A stretch of 64,000 nt of DNA, from the NCBI GenBank assembly GCA_902782145.1, contig CACZLZ010000004.1:1-64000 (forward strand). The letters are read 5' to 3'. This DNA is from an uncultured Aeromonadales bacterium. Its GTDB lineage: Bacteria > Pseudomonadota > Gammaproteobacteria > Enterobacterales > Succinivibrionaceae. The position numbers and the translations under genes were made by a program. Under the pieces are notes generated by a model. That model made no database searches. It had not been told where the DNA came from and saw only the letters and a list, made by a program, of their open reading frames with translations. Shown here in pieces: positions 1-9,206 of this stretch (position 1 is the stretch's first letter; each line of letters starts with the position of its first letter).

Positions 1-34
1 AAAACCTGAGTAAGTCAGTCAGCCAGTTATGACA

Positions 35-90
35 AACTAATGTAATTCATTATAACCTTTTAGTGTAATTTGTTATAACCAACTAGTGTA
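35..90. repeat. AT-rich tandem repeat, about 23-bp unit
   Basis: Two adjacent 23-bp units lie at 35-57 and 58-80 and end alike in TTATAACC; a third partial unit (81-90) begins like the first. The stretch 12-34 ends in a degenerate version of the same tail. This is an AT-rich island in GC-rich DNA. It could be a regulatory array or part of an upstream gene's control region outside the window. The rest of 91-224 shows no gene that I can support. Confidence 0.6.
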
Positions 91-224
91 CGCATACACG
101 GAAAGGGAACGCACCGCCAGACAGAAGGTAAGCAGGGAAAGAAAAGGCGCGGGGATGAAGCAAGGAAGTGAGGGAAAGTGAGGAAAGCCGGCGCAGGCTC
201 TCCGGCACGCACCGTCAGGACACC

Positions 225-1214
225 TCAGACCTTCCTGGTCACCAGGGAGTGGGCCAGATCAGCCAGGAACTGCCTCAGGGGGCTGTCAGGGAAGATCGCC
301 AAAGCCGCCACAGCGGCATCAGCTTCAGCCCCGGCCACCTCCCCGCAGTAGTCAATGGAGCCGTGGCGGCGCATAAGTTCAGCCACCTCAGGAAAGGCGT
401 CCCGCCGCCGCTGGCCGCTGTCCTCCCCTTCCAGGCTCAAAAGGGCTCGGATCCGTGCTCCCTCTTCCTCGGAGCAGCACCCCAGCAGGTGGATCAGGGG
501 CAGCGTCCGCTTCCCCTCAGCAAAGTCATCCCCCGGGGACTTGCCCATGATCCCGGCCTCGGAGACATAGTCCATCATGTCGTCGGTGATCTGGAAGGCG
601 TTGCCAAAATGGGTCCCGAAATTGCGGCAGGTCGCAGCGGCAGGATCATCCCGGCCGCAGGACACCAGGGCTGCCAGTTCACAGGACAGGCTGTAGAGGC
701 AGGATGTCTTGGCCCCGATGATCTCGAAATACTCCTCCACGGTGATATCCCCGGTGCAGCTCCGGAACATCTGCCGGATCTCCCCCTCGGACATGATCTG
801 CACCACATCCACCAAGGTCCGGGAGATCTCGCTGTTGCCGTAGTTCAGCAGGAGCCGGAAGGCCAGGGTGTACATGTAGTCGCCGAAGAGAATGCTGGCG
901 GGGACACCGTAGGCGGCGTTGGCCGTGGGACGGCCCCGGCGCAGTTCCGACTTGTCGATGACGTCATCGTGAAGAAGGGAGGCATTGTGCAGCAGTTCCA
1001 CAGCGCATGCCAGGTGCATGTGGCTTTCCGTGTAGCCGATGATCCGGCCCAAGGTCAGCAGCAACAGAGGACGGAGTCTTTTGCCGCCGCCGGAAATGAT
1101 GTGGCCGCAGATCTCATTCACCTCCTGGAAGGAGGAGCTGACTGATGCGGAAAGGCGCTGCTCCAGCTCCGCCATCAGCGGCTTCATCTCATCAATTACT
1201 GTGACAGTGGTCAT
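225..1214 (-). CDS. ispB: Octaprenyl diphosphate synthase (polyprenyl synthetase)
   Basis: Trans-prenyltransferase of 329 residues that would extend farnesyl diphosphate with isopentenyl diphosphate to make the side chain of quinones, in the cytosol. The GGGKRLRP motif is at about 42-49. The first aspartate-rich motif (DDVID) is at 83-87 with the RRGRP stretch following, and the second (DDMMD) is at 211-215. Length is normal for the family. The ATG at 1214 gives a typical N-terminus. It stands alone between the rse operon and the window edge. The exact chain length cannot be read from sequence, so a heptaprenyl or nonaprenyl product is possible. Confidence 0.9.
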   Translation of the reverse strand: MTTVTVIDEMKPLMAELEQRLSASVSSSFQEVNEICGHIISGGGKRLRPLLLLTLGRIIGYTESHMHLACAVELLHNASLLHDDVIDKSELRRGRPTANAAYGVPASILFGDYMYTLAFRLLLNYGNSEISRTLVDVVQIMSEGEIRQMFRSCTGDITVEEYFEIIGAKTSCLYSLSCELAALVSCGRDDPAAATCRNFGTHFGNAFQITDDMMDYVSEAGIMGKSPGDDFAEGKRTLPLIHLLGCCSEEEGARIRALLSLEGEDSGQRRRDAFPEVAELMRRHGSIDYCGEVAGAEADAAVAALAIFPDSPLRQFLADLAHSLVTRKV

Positions 1215-1320
1215 CCGGATCTGTGCTCCCTGTTGGCTTTCGGATCCGGGACTGCTGCTGCCGGATCATGAATGCGGCTCCCCTGCTGACGGTCTGAGGG
1301 GAAGACGCAGACACCGGGTG

Positions 1321-1329
1321 ATTTTACCA
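1321..1329 (-). promoter_or_regulatory. Candidate extended -10 promoter for ispB
   Basis: On the minus strand TGGTAAAAT reads as an extended -10 element, about 107 bp upstream of the ispB start. No good -35 is visible. The rest of 1215-1523 between rseC and ispB holds no gene that I can support. Confidence 0.3.
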
Positions 1330-1523
1330 TAACGGCAAACATGGTAGAAACACGGCCGGTCCGGGACCGGGGCCGGGGCTGGAGGCCGGAAGGCGTCAGG
1401 ACGGCCTTTAAGCCATCTGATCCGGGAAGGCCGGCGACGCTGGGCTTAAGCCATCAATACGGGAAGTCAGAGAAACGCTGAAAGGCAGAGGCAGAAGCCG
1501 GATCCATGAACAGTGGAGTTTTG

Positions 1524-1985
1524 TCAGGAAGGGGAGGAAGGACAGGACGGACGGCTGCAGGGGCGGAGCCGGTAGCGGGGCGCGCCCAGGCGCCGGGAAA
1601 GGACACTGCCCGCAAGACAGCCGGCGGCCAGCCCCAGGCAGGCGCCGGCAACAGCTCCGGCATCCCCCTGATCTGCGGGATCAAGATAAGAGCCGGCCAG
1701 GGCACCGGCCAGAAGGAACAGCACCGGCAGCACCAGGAGAAGCAGGATGGTCCGGAGCAGAAGCCCCTCCTCCGCCTCCACGACCACCAGTTGCCCGGGC
1801 TGAAACAAGGATCCGGGCTCCTTGGGGATCCTCACAGTTACGTCCCGGGACATGAGGCCGGCAACCGTGGCCGTAGCGCAGTTGTCCCGGGAGGCGCAGG
1901 CCCCGCAGGCCTCCCGCCGCCGGCAGGAAACTGTGACCATCCCGTCCTGGCAGGAGGTCACCACCCCCATGGCCACCACTGTCAC
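1524..1985 (-). CDS. rseC: RseC-like sigma-E system / redox-associated membrane protein
   Basis: Small inner-membrane protein of the RseC/MucC family, 153 residues. After a short N-terminal strand region it carries the family's cysteine cluster (CGACASRDNC, about 32-41), then two transmembrane helices (roughly 75-95 and 103-125) and a basic tail. A GTG start at 1985 is chosen because it lies just after the rseB stop, has a GGAG about 10 nt upstream, and the translated N-terminus lines up with E. coli RseC. An internal ATG at 1970 is the alternative. It is the last gene of the rpoE operon. Family proteins are linked to SoxR reduction/Rnf and sigma-E control, but the role here is inferred. Confidence 0.85.
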   Translation of the reverse strand: MTVVAMGVVTSCQDGMVTVSCRRREACGACASRDNCATATVAGLMSRDVTVRIPKEPGSLFQPGQLVVVEAEEGLLLRTILLLLVLPVLFLLAGALAGSYLDPADQGDAGAVAGACLGLAAGCLAGSVLSRRLGAPRYRLRPCSRPSCPSSPS

Positions 1986-1992
1986 CGAGCTG

Positions 1993-2961
1993 TCACTCCA
2001 GAACCACGCTCTGGGCAATGGTGCGGGCCATGTCCGGAGGGATCTGGCCGATGACCGCAATATCCAGGTTCTCCGAGATCCTCTGGCGGTACACCGTGGT
2101 GGCATTAAGGGTCAGCACCGGCACCGAGATCTCTGACACATGGCTGGTCAGATAGATGGACACATCCGTGAACTTGTTGGAGATAAGCATGTACTCCGAG
2201 CTGGAGTCCGTGCCGAACACCGCATGACGGTTGGTCCGGACCACAAAGAAGTTGTCAGGGAGCCAGCCCAGTTTCCACCGGAGCTTCTCGCTGGCCACCT
2301 GGGGGATCCCCGGACGCAGGAGACCGGGCAGACGGCGCACCGTGTCCTCCAGCACCGGCGGAACGCTGCCGGACACCTTGAGGTTCACGGTCATGAAGCG
2401 CTCCACCAGGCTGCCGTTCACATCGCTGACATCCAGCTGGACAATCAGCCCCGTCTCCTGATCAGCGGCCAGCAGCAGGTTGTAGCCGAAGCCGTCGGAG
2501 GGCACCAGCTTCACCATGTCCACGATCAGATCCGCCACCCGGCTCTGGCCCAGGGAGTAGACATCGTAGCGCTGGCAGATCTCGTCGGCGGAGGAGTTCA
2601 GAAGACGCAGGAAAAGGTTGGGGAAGTAGGAGTCGCCCACGGAGTAGTATTTGTCCCCGGGCTCAATGTAGACAATCTGATCCCGGTAGTTGATGACCCC
2701 GTTGGGCATGCCGTTGAGGAACTGCATGAAGGTGGTGGGAACCCCGTCCACAAAGCCGTGGGAGATCCGCATGGACTCAATGACGCTCAGGGTCATGTGA
2801 ACCACGTAGTTCTCGTAGGACAGACGTCCCTGGGCCTGCTCGGCCCGCTTGACAATGGATACGGCGTCACGGTAGACAGCGGCGTCACCTTCGGCCGCCG
2901 CCGGCAATCCCGTCAGCAGGAATATGACGGGCAAGAGGATGGAAGCAAAAAGTCGCAGCAT
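1993..2961 (-). CDS. rseB: RseB, periplasmic regulator of anti-sigma-E
   Basis: Periplasmic sensor that binds the RseA periplasmic domain and shields it from DegS cleavage; it responds to mislocalised lipoproteins or LPS. A hydrophobic signal peptide ending near AAA-EG is followed by the MucB/RseB two-domain fold. The first domain contains the region around GVPTTFMQFLNG and the C-terminal domain ends near the stop. The ATG at 2961 is preferred because the signal peptide starts there; an in-frame GTG at 2982 would add seven residues. Operon position between rseA and rseC is canonical. Confidence 0.9.
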   Translation of the reverse strand: MLRLFASILLPVIFLLTGLPAAAEGDAAVYRDAVSIVKRAEQAQGRLSYENYVVHMTLSVIESMRISHGFVDGVPTTFMQFLNGMPNGVINYRDQIVYIEPGDKYYSVGDSYFPNLFLRLLNSSADEICQRYDVYSLGQSRVADLIVDMVKLVPSDGFGYNLLLAADQETGLIVQLDVSDVNGSLVERFMTVNLKVSGSVPPVLEDTVRRLPGLLRPGIPQVASEKLRWKLGWLPDNFFVVRTNRHAVFGTDSSSEYMLISNKFTDVSIYLTSHVSEISVPVLTLNATTVYRQRISENLDIAVIGQIPPDMARTIAQSVVLE

Positions 2962-2991
2962 ATTCCCAGACGCCGGAAGCACAGCCCGCTG

Positions 2992-3591
2992 TCAGTTGCC
3001 GGAGGATCTCTGCATACGGCTCTGGAGGGCGTGATCCTGGAGCAACGCCTCAATCTGGGCAAGCTCATGATTGGAGATCTTGCCAGGCTGCACGAAATCC
3101 GGGGTCAGGTCACGGTCACGGGTGTTCTCAGGGAGGCTGTAGCCGCTCTGGGGCAGAACCTCAATAGAACTGGGGGTGGAGCGGATGTTGGCCCGCACCG
3201 GGGAGGCAATGCCGCCGTAGGGAGTGGTGTTCAGCACCTGATCCACTGAGCCGGCGCCGTTGACGGAGTAGTAGTTGACACCAGTGACCGCCAGGGCGGC
3301 AACGGAAGCGGCAATGGCTGCCTGGCCGAAGTAGCGGAGGACGCCGGCAAACCTGCGGGTCTTGCGCTCAGGCTGGGTCATGAGAACAGGCTCGGAGGCG
3401 AACCGGGCCTCAAAGCGGTCCATGAACCCGCGGCTCAGAGAAGCAGGAGCCTCTTTCCGGAGCAGGGCCCCGATCAGCTGATCGGCTTCCCATTCCCTGC
3501 GGGCGTCAGCATCGGAAGCAATGCTGCGGATCAGGCTACCGCTGAGATCCTCGCCGTCAGCCGCAGCTGAAATGCTCTCATGTGGGATCAT
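2992..3591 (-). CDS. rseA: RseA, anti-sigma-E factor
   Basis: Single-pass inner-membrane anti-sigma factor, 199 residues. The N-terminal cytosolic anti-sigma domain (about 1-75) includes the REWEADQLIGALLR segment. A transmembrane helix lies at about 92-112 and the periplasmic tail would bind RseB and be cleaved by DegS. It sits 9 bp downstream of rpoE, as in E. coli. Regulated proteolysis of this protein would release sigma-E; this is family knowledge rather than something seen here. Confidence 0.9.
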   Translation of the reverse strand: MIPHESISAAADGEDLSGSLIRSIASDADARREWEADQLIGALLRKEAPASLSRGFMDRFEARFASEPVLMTQPERKTRRFAGVLRYFGQAAIAASVAALAVTGVNYYSVNGAGSVDQVLNTTPYGGIASPVRANIRSTPSSIEVLPQSGYSLPENTRDRDLTPDFVQPGKISNHELAQIEALLQDHALQSRMQRSSGN

Positions 3592-3600
3592 ATGTCACTC

Positions 3601-4182
3601 CTAATCTTTGCTCATGTACGGCTTTATGACCTTGCTCAGGCTTTCCCTTGCCCGGGAGATCCTGGACTTCACGGTGCCAACCGGGCACCCCATACGCCGT
3701 GCAATCTCGTCATAACACAAACCTTCCAGCTCGCAGAGGACCAGGGCCTGCCGCAGATCTGCGGGCATCTGATCCAGCGCCTGCATCAGCATCCGCTGCA
3801 GCTCCTCGGAAGAAAGGAGATCCTCCGGGCTCTCGATATCATGAAGGCGCTCGCTGCCGTCATAAATCTCCACCTCAGGATCTGCCGCGTCTACCGACAC
3901 CACCTGCTGAACCTTGGACTTCACAAAGCTCTTGGCGCAGTTCTGGGCTATGGTGTACAGCCAGGTGTAGAAGGCGCTTTCTCCCCGGAAGGTCGGAAGG
4001 GCCTCATAGGCCTTGATAAAGGTCTGCTGAGCCACATCCTCACAGTCAGCAGGCTCATGAACAAACCTGCCCACGATGCTCAGAACCCGGTACTGATACT
4101 TGGAGACCAGCAGGGAGAAGGCATTCTTGTTGCCTTTCAGCACTTCTTCGATTATCTGCTGATCTGCTAGCTCTTTGCTCAC
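3601..4182 (-). CDS. rpoE: RNA polymerase sigma-E factor
   Basis: ECF sigma factor of 193 residues controlling envelope stress genes. Region 2 contains the AFSLLVSKYQYRV and FRGESAFYTWLY stretches typical of RpoE, and region 4 near the C-terminus holds the helix-turn-helix (CYDEIARRMGCPVGTVKSRISRA spans it). The GTG at 4182 is chosen over an upstream ATG because a GGAG lies 10 nt before it and the N-terminus then matches E. coli RpoE. First gene of rpoE-rseA-rseB-rseC. A sigma-E type promoter lies 60-87 bp upstream, suggesting autoregulation. Confidence 0.95.
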   Translation of the reverse strand: MSKELADQQIIEEVLKGNKNAFSLLVSKYQYRVLSIVGRFVHEPADCEDVAQQTFIKAYEALPTFRGESAFYTWLYTIAQNCAKSFVKSKVQQVVSVDAADPEVEIYDGSERLHDIESPEDLLSSEELQRMLMQALDQMPADLRQALVLCELEGLCYDEIARRMGCPVGTVKSRISRARESLSKVIKPYMSKD

Positions 4183-4241
4183 AAGAAAAAGACTCCAGGA
4201 ACTTTCCCGCACCAAGCACAGTTCTGCCAGCCGACAGATAG

Positions 4242-4269
4242 TAAGACTGGCAGGAACGCAAAAAGTTCA
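4242..4269 (-). promoter_or_regulatory. Sigma-E type promoter of the rpoE operon
   Basis: On the minus strand a TGAACTT -35 (4263-4269) and a TCTTA -10 (4242-4246) are separated by exactly 16 bp. This closely matches the sigma-E consensus (GGAACTT, N16, TCNAA). It is correctly oriented and 60 bp before the GTG of rpoE. Confidence 0.75.
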
Positions 4270-4525
4270 CTTTTTTTCATTAAAAACTGCGGCACCTGGA
4301 ACTCCCACAGTCCCGGAAAACACGCCCCGACAGGCTAAGCAGGTGCCAATTAACCCATTATGAGGATTTTATCACACTTTCGCCACCAGCCCCACAGTCA
4401 CAGGCCCGGACGGCGCCTCCCGGGCTTAGAGCGAGGCGTCAGTTCTCACTTGTCGGCTGTGCTAGAATGAAACCAGCACAGGAGCCGGAACACACCATCA
4501 GATCAGCCGGCGGAAGGGAGAGACC

Positions 4526-6532
4526 ATGAACAAGGCCAACCGCATCTTTTCAGGGATCAACATCGGGCTGAGCATGGTCTACTGGCTGGCGGTGTTTCCC
4601 CTGAGCCACTTCGGCCCCTTCCTAGACGAATCCACCCCCGGATCCGCCATCAACATTGCCACCATGTTCTTCGTGATCCTGGTCATCGCCAACGGTCTGT
4701 GGTGCCTGAGCAGCACCCTGGTGCTGCATATGCCCCGGGTGGTGCGTATCATGCTTTTCTCCTTAGGTCTGGTGTGCCTGGATCAGGTCATCCACTTCCG
4801 TGAGCTCCCCAACACCGCCCCTCTGGTGCTGCCCTTCCTGGTCACCGCCCTGATGCTGTTCGCACTGTCCCAGGTGCGCTGCAGCGAATACCGGCGCAAC
4901 CTGATGCTGTGGACCATCCTGGGAGGCTGCACCGTCAATGCGGTCATGCATGACGTCACCTTTGTCATCCAGTACAACATGGAGCCGCCCCAGTCCGACA
5001 GCATCCTGGCCAGCATTGGCATTGCGGTGAGCCTCTACATGCTGCTCAGGGCCCGGCCCACGGTGCTCATGGTCCTGGGCAATCTGTTCGCCCTGATCTT
5101 CCTGTACCTGTATTTCCTGCACCATATCTCCGTCAAGGCAGTGTTTGTGGTGGTGCCCTCCTGTATGGTGCTGCTGGGACTCCTGTTCAAGGAGAAGACC
5201 CAGATCGGGATCATGGTCTCCGCCGTGATGCTGATCTGCACCTGGCTGACCCATCTGATGGAGTTCTATGCGGACTTTGATCTCATTGAGGAACTTAACC
5301 ACTACTGGACCAACACCCTGGCCCATGTGCGCACCGCCTCGGCCCACCTGCTGTACGGTCACGGCCACGGGACTTTTGCCATGGCCAACCTGGAGAGCAA
5401 TCCCAACTACTACACCGAAAGGGCCTACAGCACCGTGCTCCACCTGCTGACCATCGGCGGGATCTTCGCCCTGGTGCCCCTGCTCCTGGCATGGTATGCC
5501 CTGATCAGAACCGCCCTGGGAAAGCACCTCACCTGGACCGAGAAGGCCGGCAACATCTGCCTGGTCCTGCCCTTCATCCTGGCCACCGTGGTCGCCAGCG
5601 TCAGCGTGTTCTCCATGCCGGTGTTCTATGCCATGGCCACCGTGATCTGGTACAACTCGGCCCAGGACGAATGGAACAAGCGGATCATTGACCGCAAGAA
5701 ACTGGTTTTCGGCAGGGTGCCCATTGCGATCACCACCCTGGTCCTCCTCACCTACTGTGCCACCGCCCTGGTGTCCATCTTCCAACTGGACCGGATCATC
5801 CGGAACAATGACTGTGGTGCCATAGAAGACCATGTCATCAACCCCCTGCCCTTCAACATGCAGATCTCGGAGTTTGAGATGACCTGCGTGTACAACAACC
5901 TCATGATCCTGCCTGTTGACACCTGGCTGGCCCGGTACCGGGAGATCGTCACCAAGGAGATAATCCCCTTCCATCCCAAGAAGGTCTTCTTTGAGCAGCT
6001 CATCGCCCTGGAGGATCACTACACCCCGGAGGAGCGGGAGGAGATCCGGGAAATGGCTGACCGTCTCTACCCCACCCTGGTCATGGAAATGGACGAGAAG
6101 AAGCATCCGGAGGCAGAGCAGGAGTCCGGCCCCGATCCGGCCGCCGGCACCCGGGACACAGGATCCGGAGATGATCCCAAAACGAGCGGGGAACCATCCC
6201 CCGCCCCGGAGAGTCAAGAACCGGCATCAGCCGCAGAAGGTCAGGAACCATCCTCAACCCAGGAGGAACATGGACAGGGACAGAACACGGTGCCACCTGC
6301 AGAAGGCCTGGAGCCGGCCCCATCCCAGGAGGAACAGTCTCCGGCATCACCAACAGAAGATCTGAAGTCGTCCTCTGACCATGAGGAACAGAGTCATAAC
6401 CCAGTGTCACCTGCGGATGATCTGGAGCCGGATCAGAGCACTGGCACCGGTGAGGATCCCAGGCTGACGGCAGCAGAAGAGACGCCTCTGCCTGAGACAC
6501 CCGCCGCTACCATCACGGACAGCGTGGAATGA
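4526..6532 (+). CDS. O-antigen ligase/polymerase-like membrane protein with acidic repetitive tail
   Basis: Protein of 668 residues. Residues 1-430 contain about ten to twelve hydrophobic segments. A large loop around 285-310 contains the GHGHGTF and NPNYYTERAYSTVLHLL stretches, reminiscent of the Wzy_C/PglL/WaaL superfamily, where such periplasmic loops carry conserved His/Arg and bind polyprenyl-linked glycan. Residues about 430-525 form a soluble helical part. From about 530 to the end comes a low-complexity Pro/Glu/Ser tail with degenerate units of roughly 20 residues. The family would join or polymerise glycans on the periplasmic side; which substrate (O-antigen or protein glycan) is unknown. 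It stands alone, divergent from rpoE and upstream of nadB. The start ATG has GGAAGGGAGAG upstream. Confidence 0.6.
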   Translation: MNKANRIFSGINIGLSMVYWLAVFPLSHFGPFLDESTPGSAINIATMFFVILVIANGLWCLSSTLVLHMPRVVRIMLFSLGLVCLDQVIHFRELPNTAPLVLPFLVTALMLFALSQVRCSEYRRNLMLWTILGGCTVNAVMHDVTFVIQYNMEPPQSDSILASIGIAVSLYMLLRARPTVLMVLGNLFALIFLYLYFLHHISVKAVFVVVPSCMVLLGLLFKEKTQIGIMVSAVMLICTWLTHLMEFYADFDLIEELNHYWTNTLAHVRTASAHLLYGHGHGTFAMANLESNPNYYTERAYSTVLHLLTIGGIFALVPLLLAWYALIRTALGKHLTWTEKAGNICLVLPFILATVVASVSVFSMPVFYAMATVIWYNSAQDEWNKRIIDRKKLVFGRVPIAITTLVLLTYCATALVSIFQLDRIIRNNDCGAIEDHVINPLPFNMQISEFEMTCVYNNLMILPVDTWLARYREIVTKEIIPFHPKKVFFEQLIALEDHYTPEEREEIREMADRLYPTLVMEMDEKKHPEAEQESGPDPAAGTRDTGSGDDPKTSGEPSPAPESQEPASAAEGQEPSSTQEEHGQGQNTVPPAEGLEPAPSQEEQSPASPTEDLKSSSDHEEQSHNPVSPADDLEPDQSTGTGEDPRLTAAEETPLPETPAATITDSVE

Positions 6533-6813
6533 GGGTCCCCAAAACCGGGAGAACAGGGCTGATCTGAGCCGATCCAGATAAAAGTGGGAATGGAAAGGAA
6601 AGGGTTCACTGCCAAAAAGAGTCGGCCCCGGCGGTCACGGGAGCATCCCGGAGACCGCTCACCGGCAGCGGCTCTTCAGCCTTAGGACCTGAAAACATCA
6701 TGCCCCGGGAAAAGTGATAAAATGAACACGGACCCGGGAACAGGTCACAGAATTGCAACCACACCGGACACAGGACACTCCCCGTCCGGGAACCCAGACA
6801 GGAAACACCAGAC

Positions 6814-8430
6814 ATGAGCGATCATACCGAAAGAGAATGTGACGTGCTGATCATCGGCAGCGGCGCTGCCGGGCTGACCCTGGCGCTGAAGCTTGCGGAC
6901 GAGAACCCCGATATCAAACTGATAGTGATCAGCAAGGGCCCCATCTCCGAGGGCTCCACCTCCAAGGCCCAGGGCGGCATTGCCGCCGTCTGCGACGTGT
7001 ATGCCGACAATGACAGCATTGACTCCCATATCAGCGACACCCTGATTGCAGGTGCGGGCCTGTGCGAGCGCAGCGCCGTCGAGTTCACCGTCCGCAACGC
7101 CAAGGAGAGCATCCAGTGGCTGATCAAGGAGGGCGTGGACTTTGACAAGATGGATGACTCCGACACCGACTACCATCTGACCCGGGAAGGCGGCCACAGC
7201 CACCGGCGCATCTTCCATGCCGCCGACGCCACCGGCAAGGCGGTGCAGGACACCCTGATCAGCCAGGCGGTCAACCACCCCCAGATCACCGTGCTGGAAA
7301 AATTCAATGTCATTGATCTGGTGACCACCAGAAAACTGGGACTGCCCGGCAACCGGGTGCTCGGGGTCTATGTTCTCAACTGCGCCACCGGCCGGGTGGA
7401 GAACATCTACGCAAGATTCACGGCCCTGTGCACCGGCGGCGCCTCCAAGGTCTACCAGTACACCACCAACACCGAGGTGAGTTCCGGTGACGGCATCGCC
7501 ATGGCCTGGCGCGCCGGATGCCGGGTGGCCAACATGGAGTTCAACCAGTTCCACCCCACCACCCTGTACAGTTCCACCGACCGGAACTTTCTCCTGTCCG
7601 AGGCCCTCAGAGGCGAGGGTGCGCTCCTGAAGCGTCCCGACGGCACCCGGTTCATGCCCGACTATGACAGCCGTGAGGAACTGGCACCCCGGGACGTGGT
7701 GGCCCGGGCCATCGATCATGAGATGAAGCGCCTGGGTGCCGACTGCATGTACCTGGACATCAGCTACAAGGACAGCGAATTCATCCGCAAGCACTTCCCC
7801 AACATCTATGAGCGGTGCCTGAAGGCGGGCATCGACATCACCAAGGAGCCCATCCCTGTGGTCCCGGCCGCCCACTACACCTGCGGCGGCGTCATGGTGG
7901 ACGAGCGCGCCCTCACAGACATATCGAACCTCTACGCCGTCGGCGAGGTCTCCTACACCGGTCTCCACGGCGCCAACCGCATGGCCTCCAACTCCATCCT
8001 GGAATGCCTGGTGTATGCGGCCTCCGCAGCCCGGGACATCCTGGGCAAACTGGGATCGGCTCAGGGGATCGTGAAGTTCCCCTTCTGGGATGACAGCCAG
8101 GTCACCGACTCCGATGAGGAGGTCATCATTCAGCACAACTGGCGTGAACTGCGGATGGTGATGTGGGACTATGTGGGCATTGTGCGGACCAACAAGCGTC
8201 TCCAGAGAGCCCAGCACCGCATTGATCTGCTGAAGAAAGAAGTCCGAGAGTACTACGAGAACTTCCGGATAACCAACAACCTGCTGGAACTGCGCAACCT
8301 GCTGCAGATTGCCGATCTGGTGGTGCGCTCCGCCCTGGAGAGAAAGGAGTCCCGGGGACTCAACTACAACACCGACTACCCGGACATGCTGGAGAACTCC
8401 AAGCCCACGGTGCTGACCCCAAACCAGTAA
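6814..8430 (+). CDS. nadB: L-aspartate oxidase
   Basis: FAD enzyme that oxidises L-aspartate to iminoaspartate, the first step of de novo NAD synthesis, feeding NadA. The Rossmann FAD motif GSGAAGL is at about 15-21. The [12 protein letters not shown] flavin-contact segment, the [16 protein letters not shown] active-site stretch and the [11 protein letters not shown] and [12 protein letters not shown] motifs follow in the usual order. At 538 residues it is full length. nadB commonly neighbours rpoE in gammaproteobacteria, where it is divergent; here the membrane protein gene sits between them. In anaerobes fumarate can act as the electron acceptor (family knowledge). Confidence 0.95.
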   Translation: MSDHTERECDVLIIGSGAAGLTLALKLADENPDIKLIVISKGPISEGSTSKAQGGIAAVCDVYADNDSIDSHISDTLIAGAGLCERSAVEFTVRNAKESIQWLIKEGVDFDKMDDSDTDYHLTREGGHSHRRIFHAADATGKAVQDTLISQAVNHPQITVLEKFNVIDLVTTRKLGLPGNRVLGVYVLNCATGRVENIYARFTALCTGGASKVYQYTTNTEVSSGDGIAMAWRAGCRVANMEFNQFHPTTLYSSTDRNFLLSEALRGEGALLKRPDGTRFMPDYDSREELAPRDVVARAIDHEMKRLGADCMYLDISYKDSEFIRKHFPNIYERCLKAGIDITKEPIPVVPAAHYTCGGVMVDERALTDISNLYAVGEVSYTGLHGANRMASNSILECLVYAASAARDILGKLGSAQGIVKFPFWDDSQVTDSDEEVIIQHNWRELRMVMWDYVGIVRTNKRLQRAQHRIDLLKKEVREYYENFRITNNLLELRNLLQIADLVVRSALERKESRGLNYNTDYPDMLENSKPTVLTPNQ

Positions 8431-8486
8431 GCCGGCTGAGCAGAGGCGCCGTCGGACATCATCGGCCGGCGTCTCTCCGTCCCTGA

Positions 8487-8828
8487 CGGCGGGCGGCACA
8501 GCACACGGTCACGTCCGGCAGGATCCTTCCCACAGCGGCTGACAGGCTGTTCAAATTGGTGGAGCAGGAACAGGAGAACGATCACCAGCAACGGATGACT
8601 ATGCTGGAAAATGATCGGCTCTTTCTTGAAAGTCAGACCAAAATATCACTGCGGGGTCTTGCTTATCTGTTTGTGCTGGTTCTGATCCTGCTTCTTTCTG
8701 GTGTGCTGCTTCTTGCTTTTGACAAAGATGTCGCTGGTTCAGCCGCCTGCATTCTTGGTATCTGTGCCATGCTCCGTTACTTCTCTCCCTTCGTTCGTAG
8801 AGGAGGAAACAACAAAGCCCCATCATGA
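8487..8828 (+). pseudogene. 5'-truncated DUF2335-type small membrane protein
   Basis: The open frame from 8487 has no ATG near its beginning and is closed upstream by a stop at 8484. Only TTG (8556), GTG (8559) or an internal ATG could start it, none with a good ribosome site. The translated frame (ILPTADRLFKLVEQEQE, then LENDRLF) followed by two transmembrane helices resembles the C-terminal half of DUF2335 proteins. The usual N-terminal segment is missing. I read it as a remnant lying in the decayed zone between nadB and tRNA-Leu. A short two-helix membrane protein from TTG 8556 is the alternative. Confidence 0.45.
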
Positions 8829-9042
8829 AGAGGCTCCAGATCGTTCTCCGTTTTCTGCTTCAGTGCGGAATAGTGCTGCTGGATGTATGCGTCCGTCTCT
8901 TCCTTGGTAACTTTCTTCCGGCTTCCCTGTGCCTTTCTGACGGCATTCAGTTCAGTCTCAGCCTGCTGACTATAAGTTTGGACTGAAGTTCAGTGATCAG
9001 GAAGTCTTTTGGTTTGAGAGCCCTCAGTTGCAAGTCATTCAT
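8777..9042 (-). pseudogene. Tyrosine integrase N-terminal remnant beside tRNA-Leu
   Basis: Starting from an ATG at 9042 the minus strand encodes MNDLQLRALKPKD, which resembles the start of the DUF4102/Arm-binding domain of phage and island tyrosine integrases. The frame ends at a TGA after about 31 codons. A second frame continues with a charged helical peptide (ending at the stop at 8777) that overlaps the DUF2335 remnant in antisense. The start is about 165 bp past the 3' end of tRNA-Leu and points the same way, the classic place for an integrase at attL. No catalytic domain remains. The match is short, so confidence is limited. Confidence 0.4.
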
Positions 9043-9206
9043 GCTTTACCTCGTTGCCCATCTATTGCCCATCTGCGTGCGACACACTGCGGGCGTATGC
9101 GACCGTATGCGGTAAACTGCAAACGAAGAAAGTCAGACGGCACAAGGATTTGATGTGCAAAAGTGAGGCGCGGCAAGGGTTTGTGAAAGAAGGGGAAATT
9201 GTGGGA

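Noticed and set aside
4198-4232. GGAACTT on the plus strand that might be a sigma-E -35 for the 4526 gene
   Set aside because: No acceptable -10 at the right spacing; the minus-strand site at 4242-4269 is far better.
6745-8499. 584-codon open frame antisense to nadB
   Set aside because: It mirrors the nadB codon pattern, encodes a His/Gly/Val-rich shadow protein and has no ribosome site.
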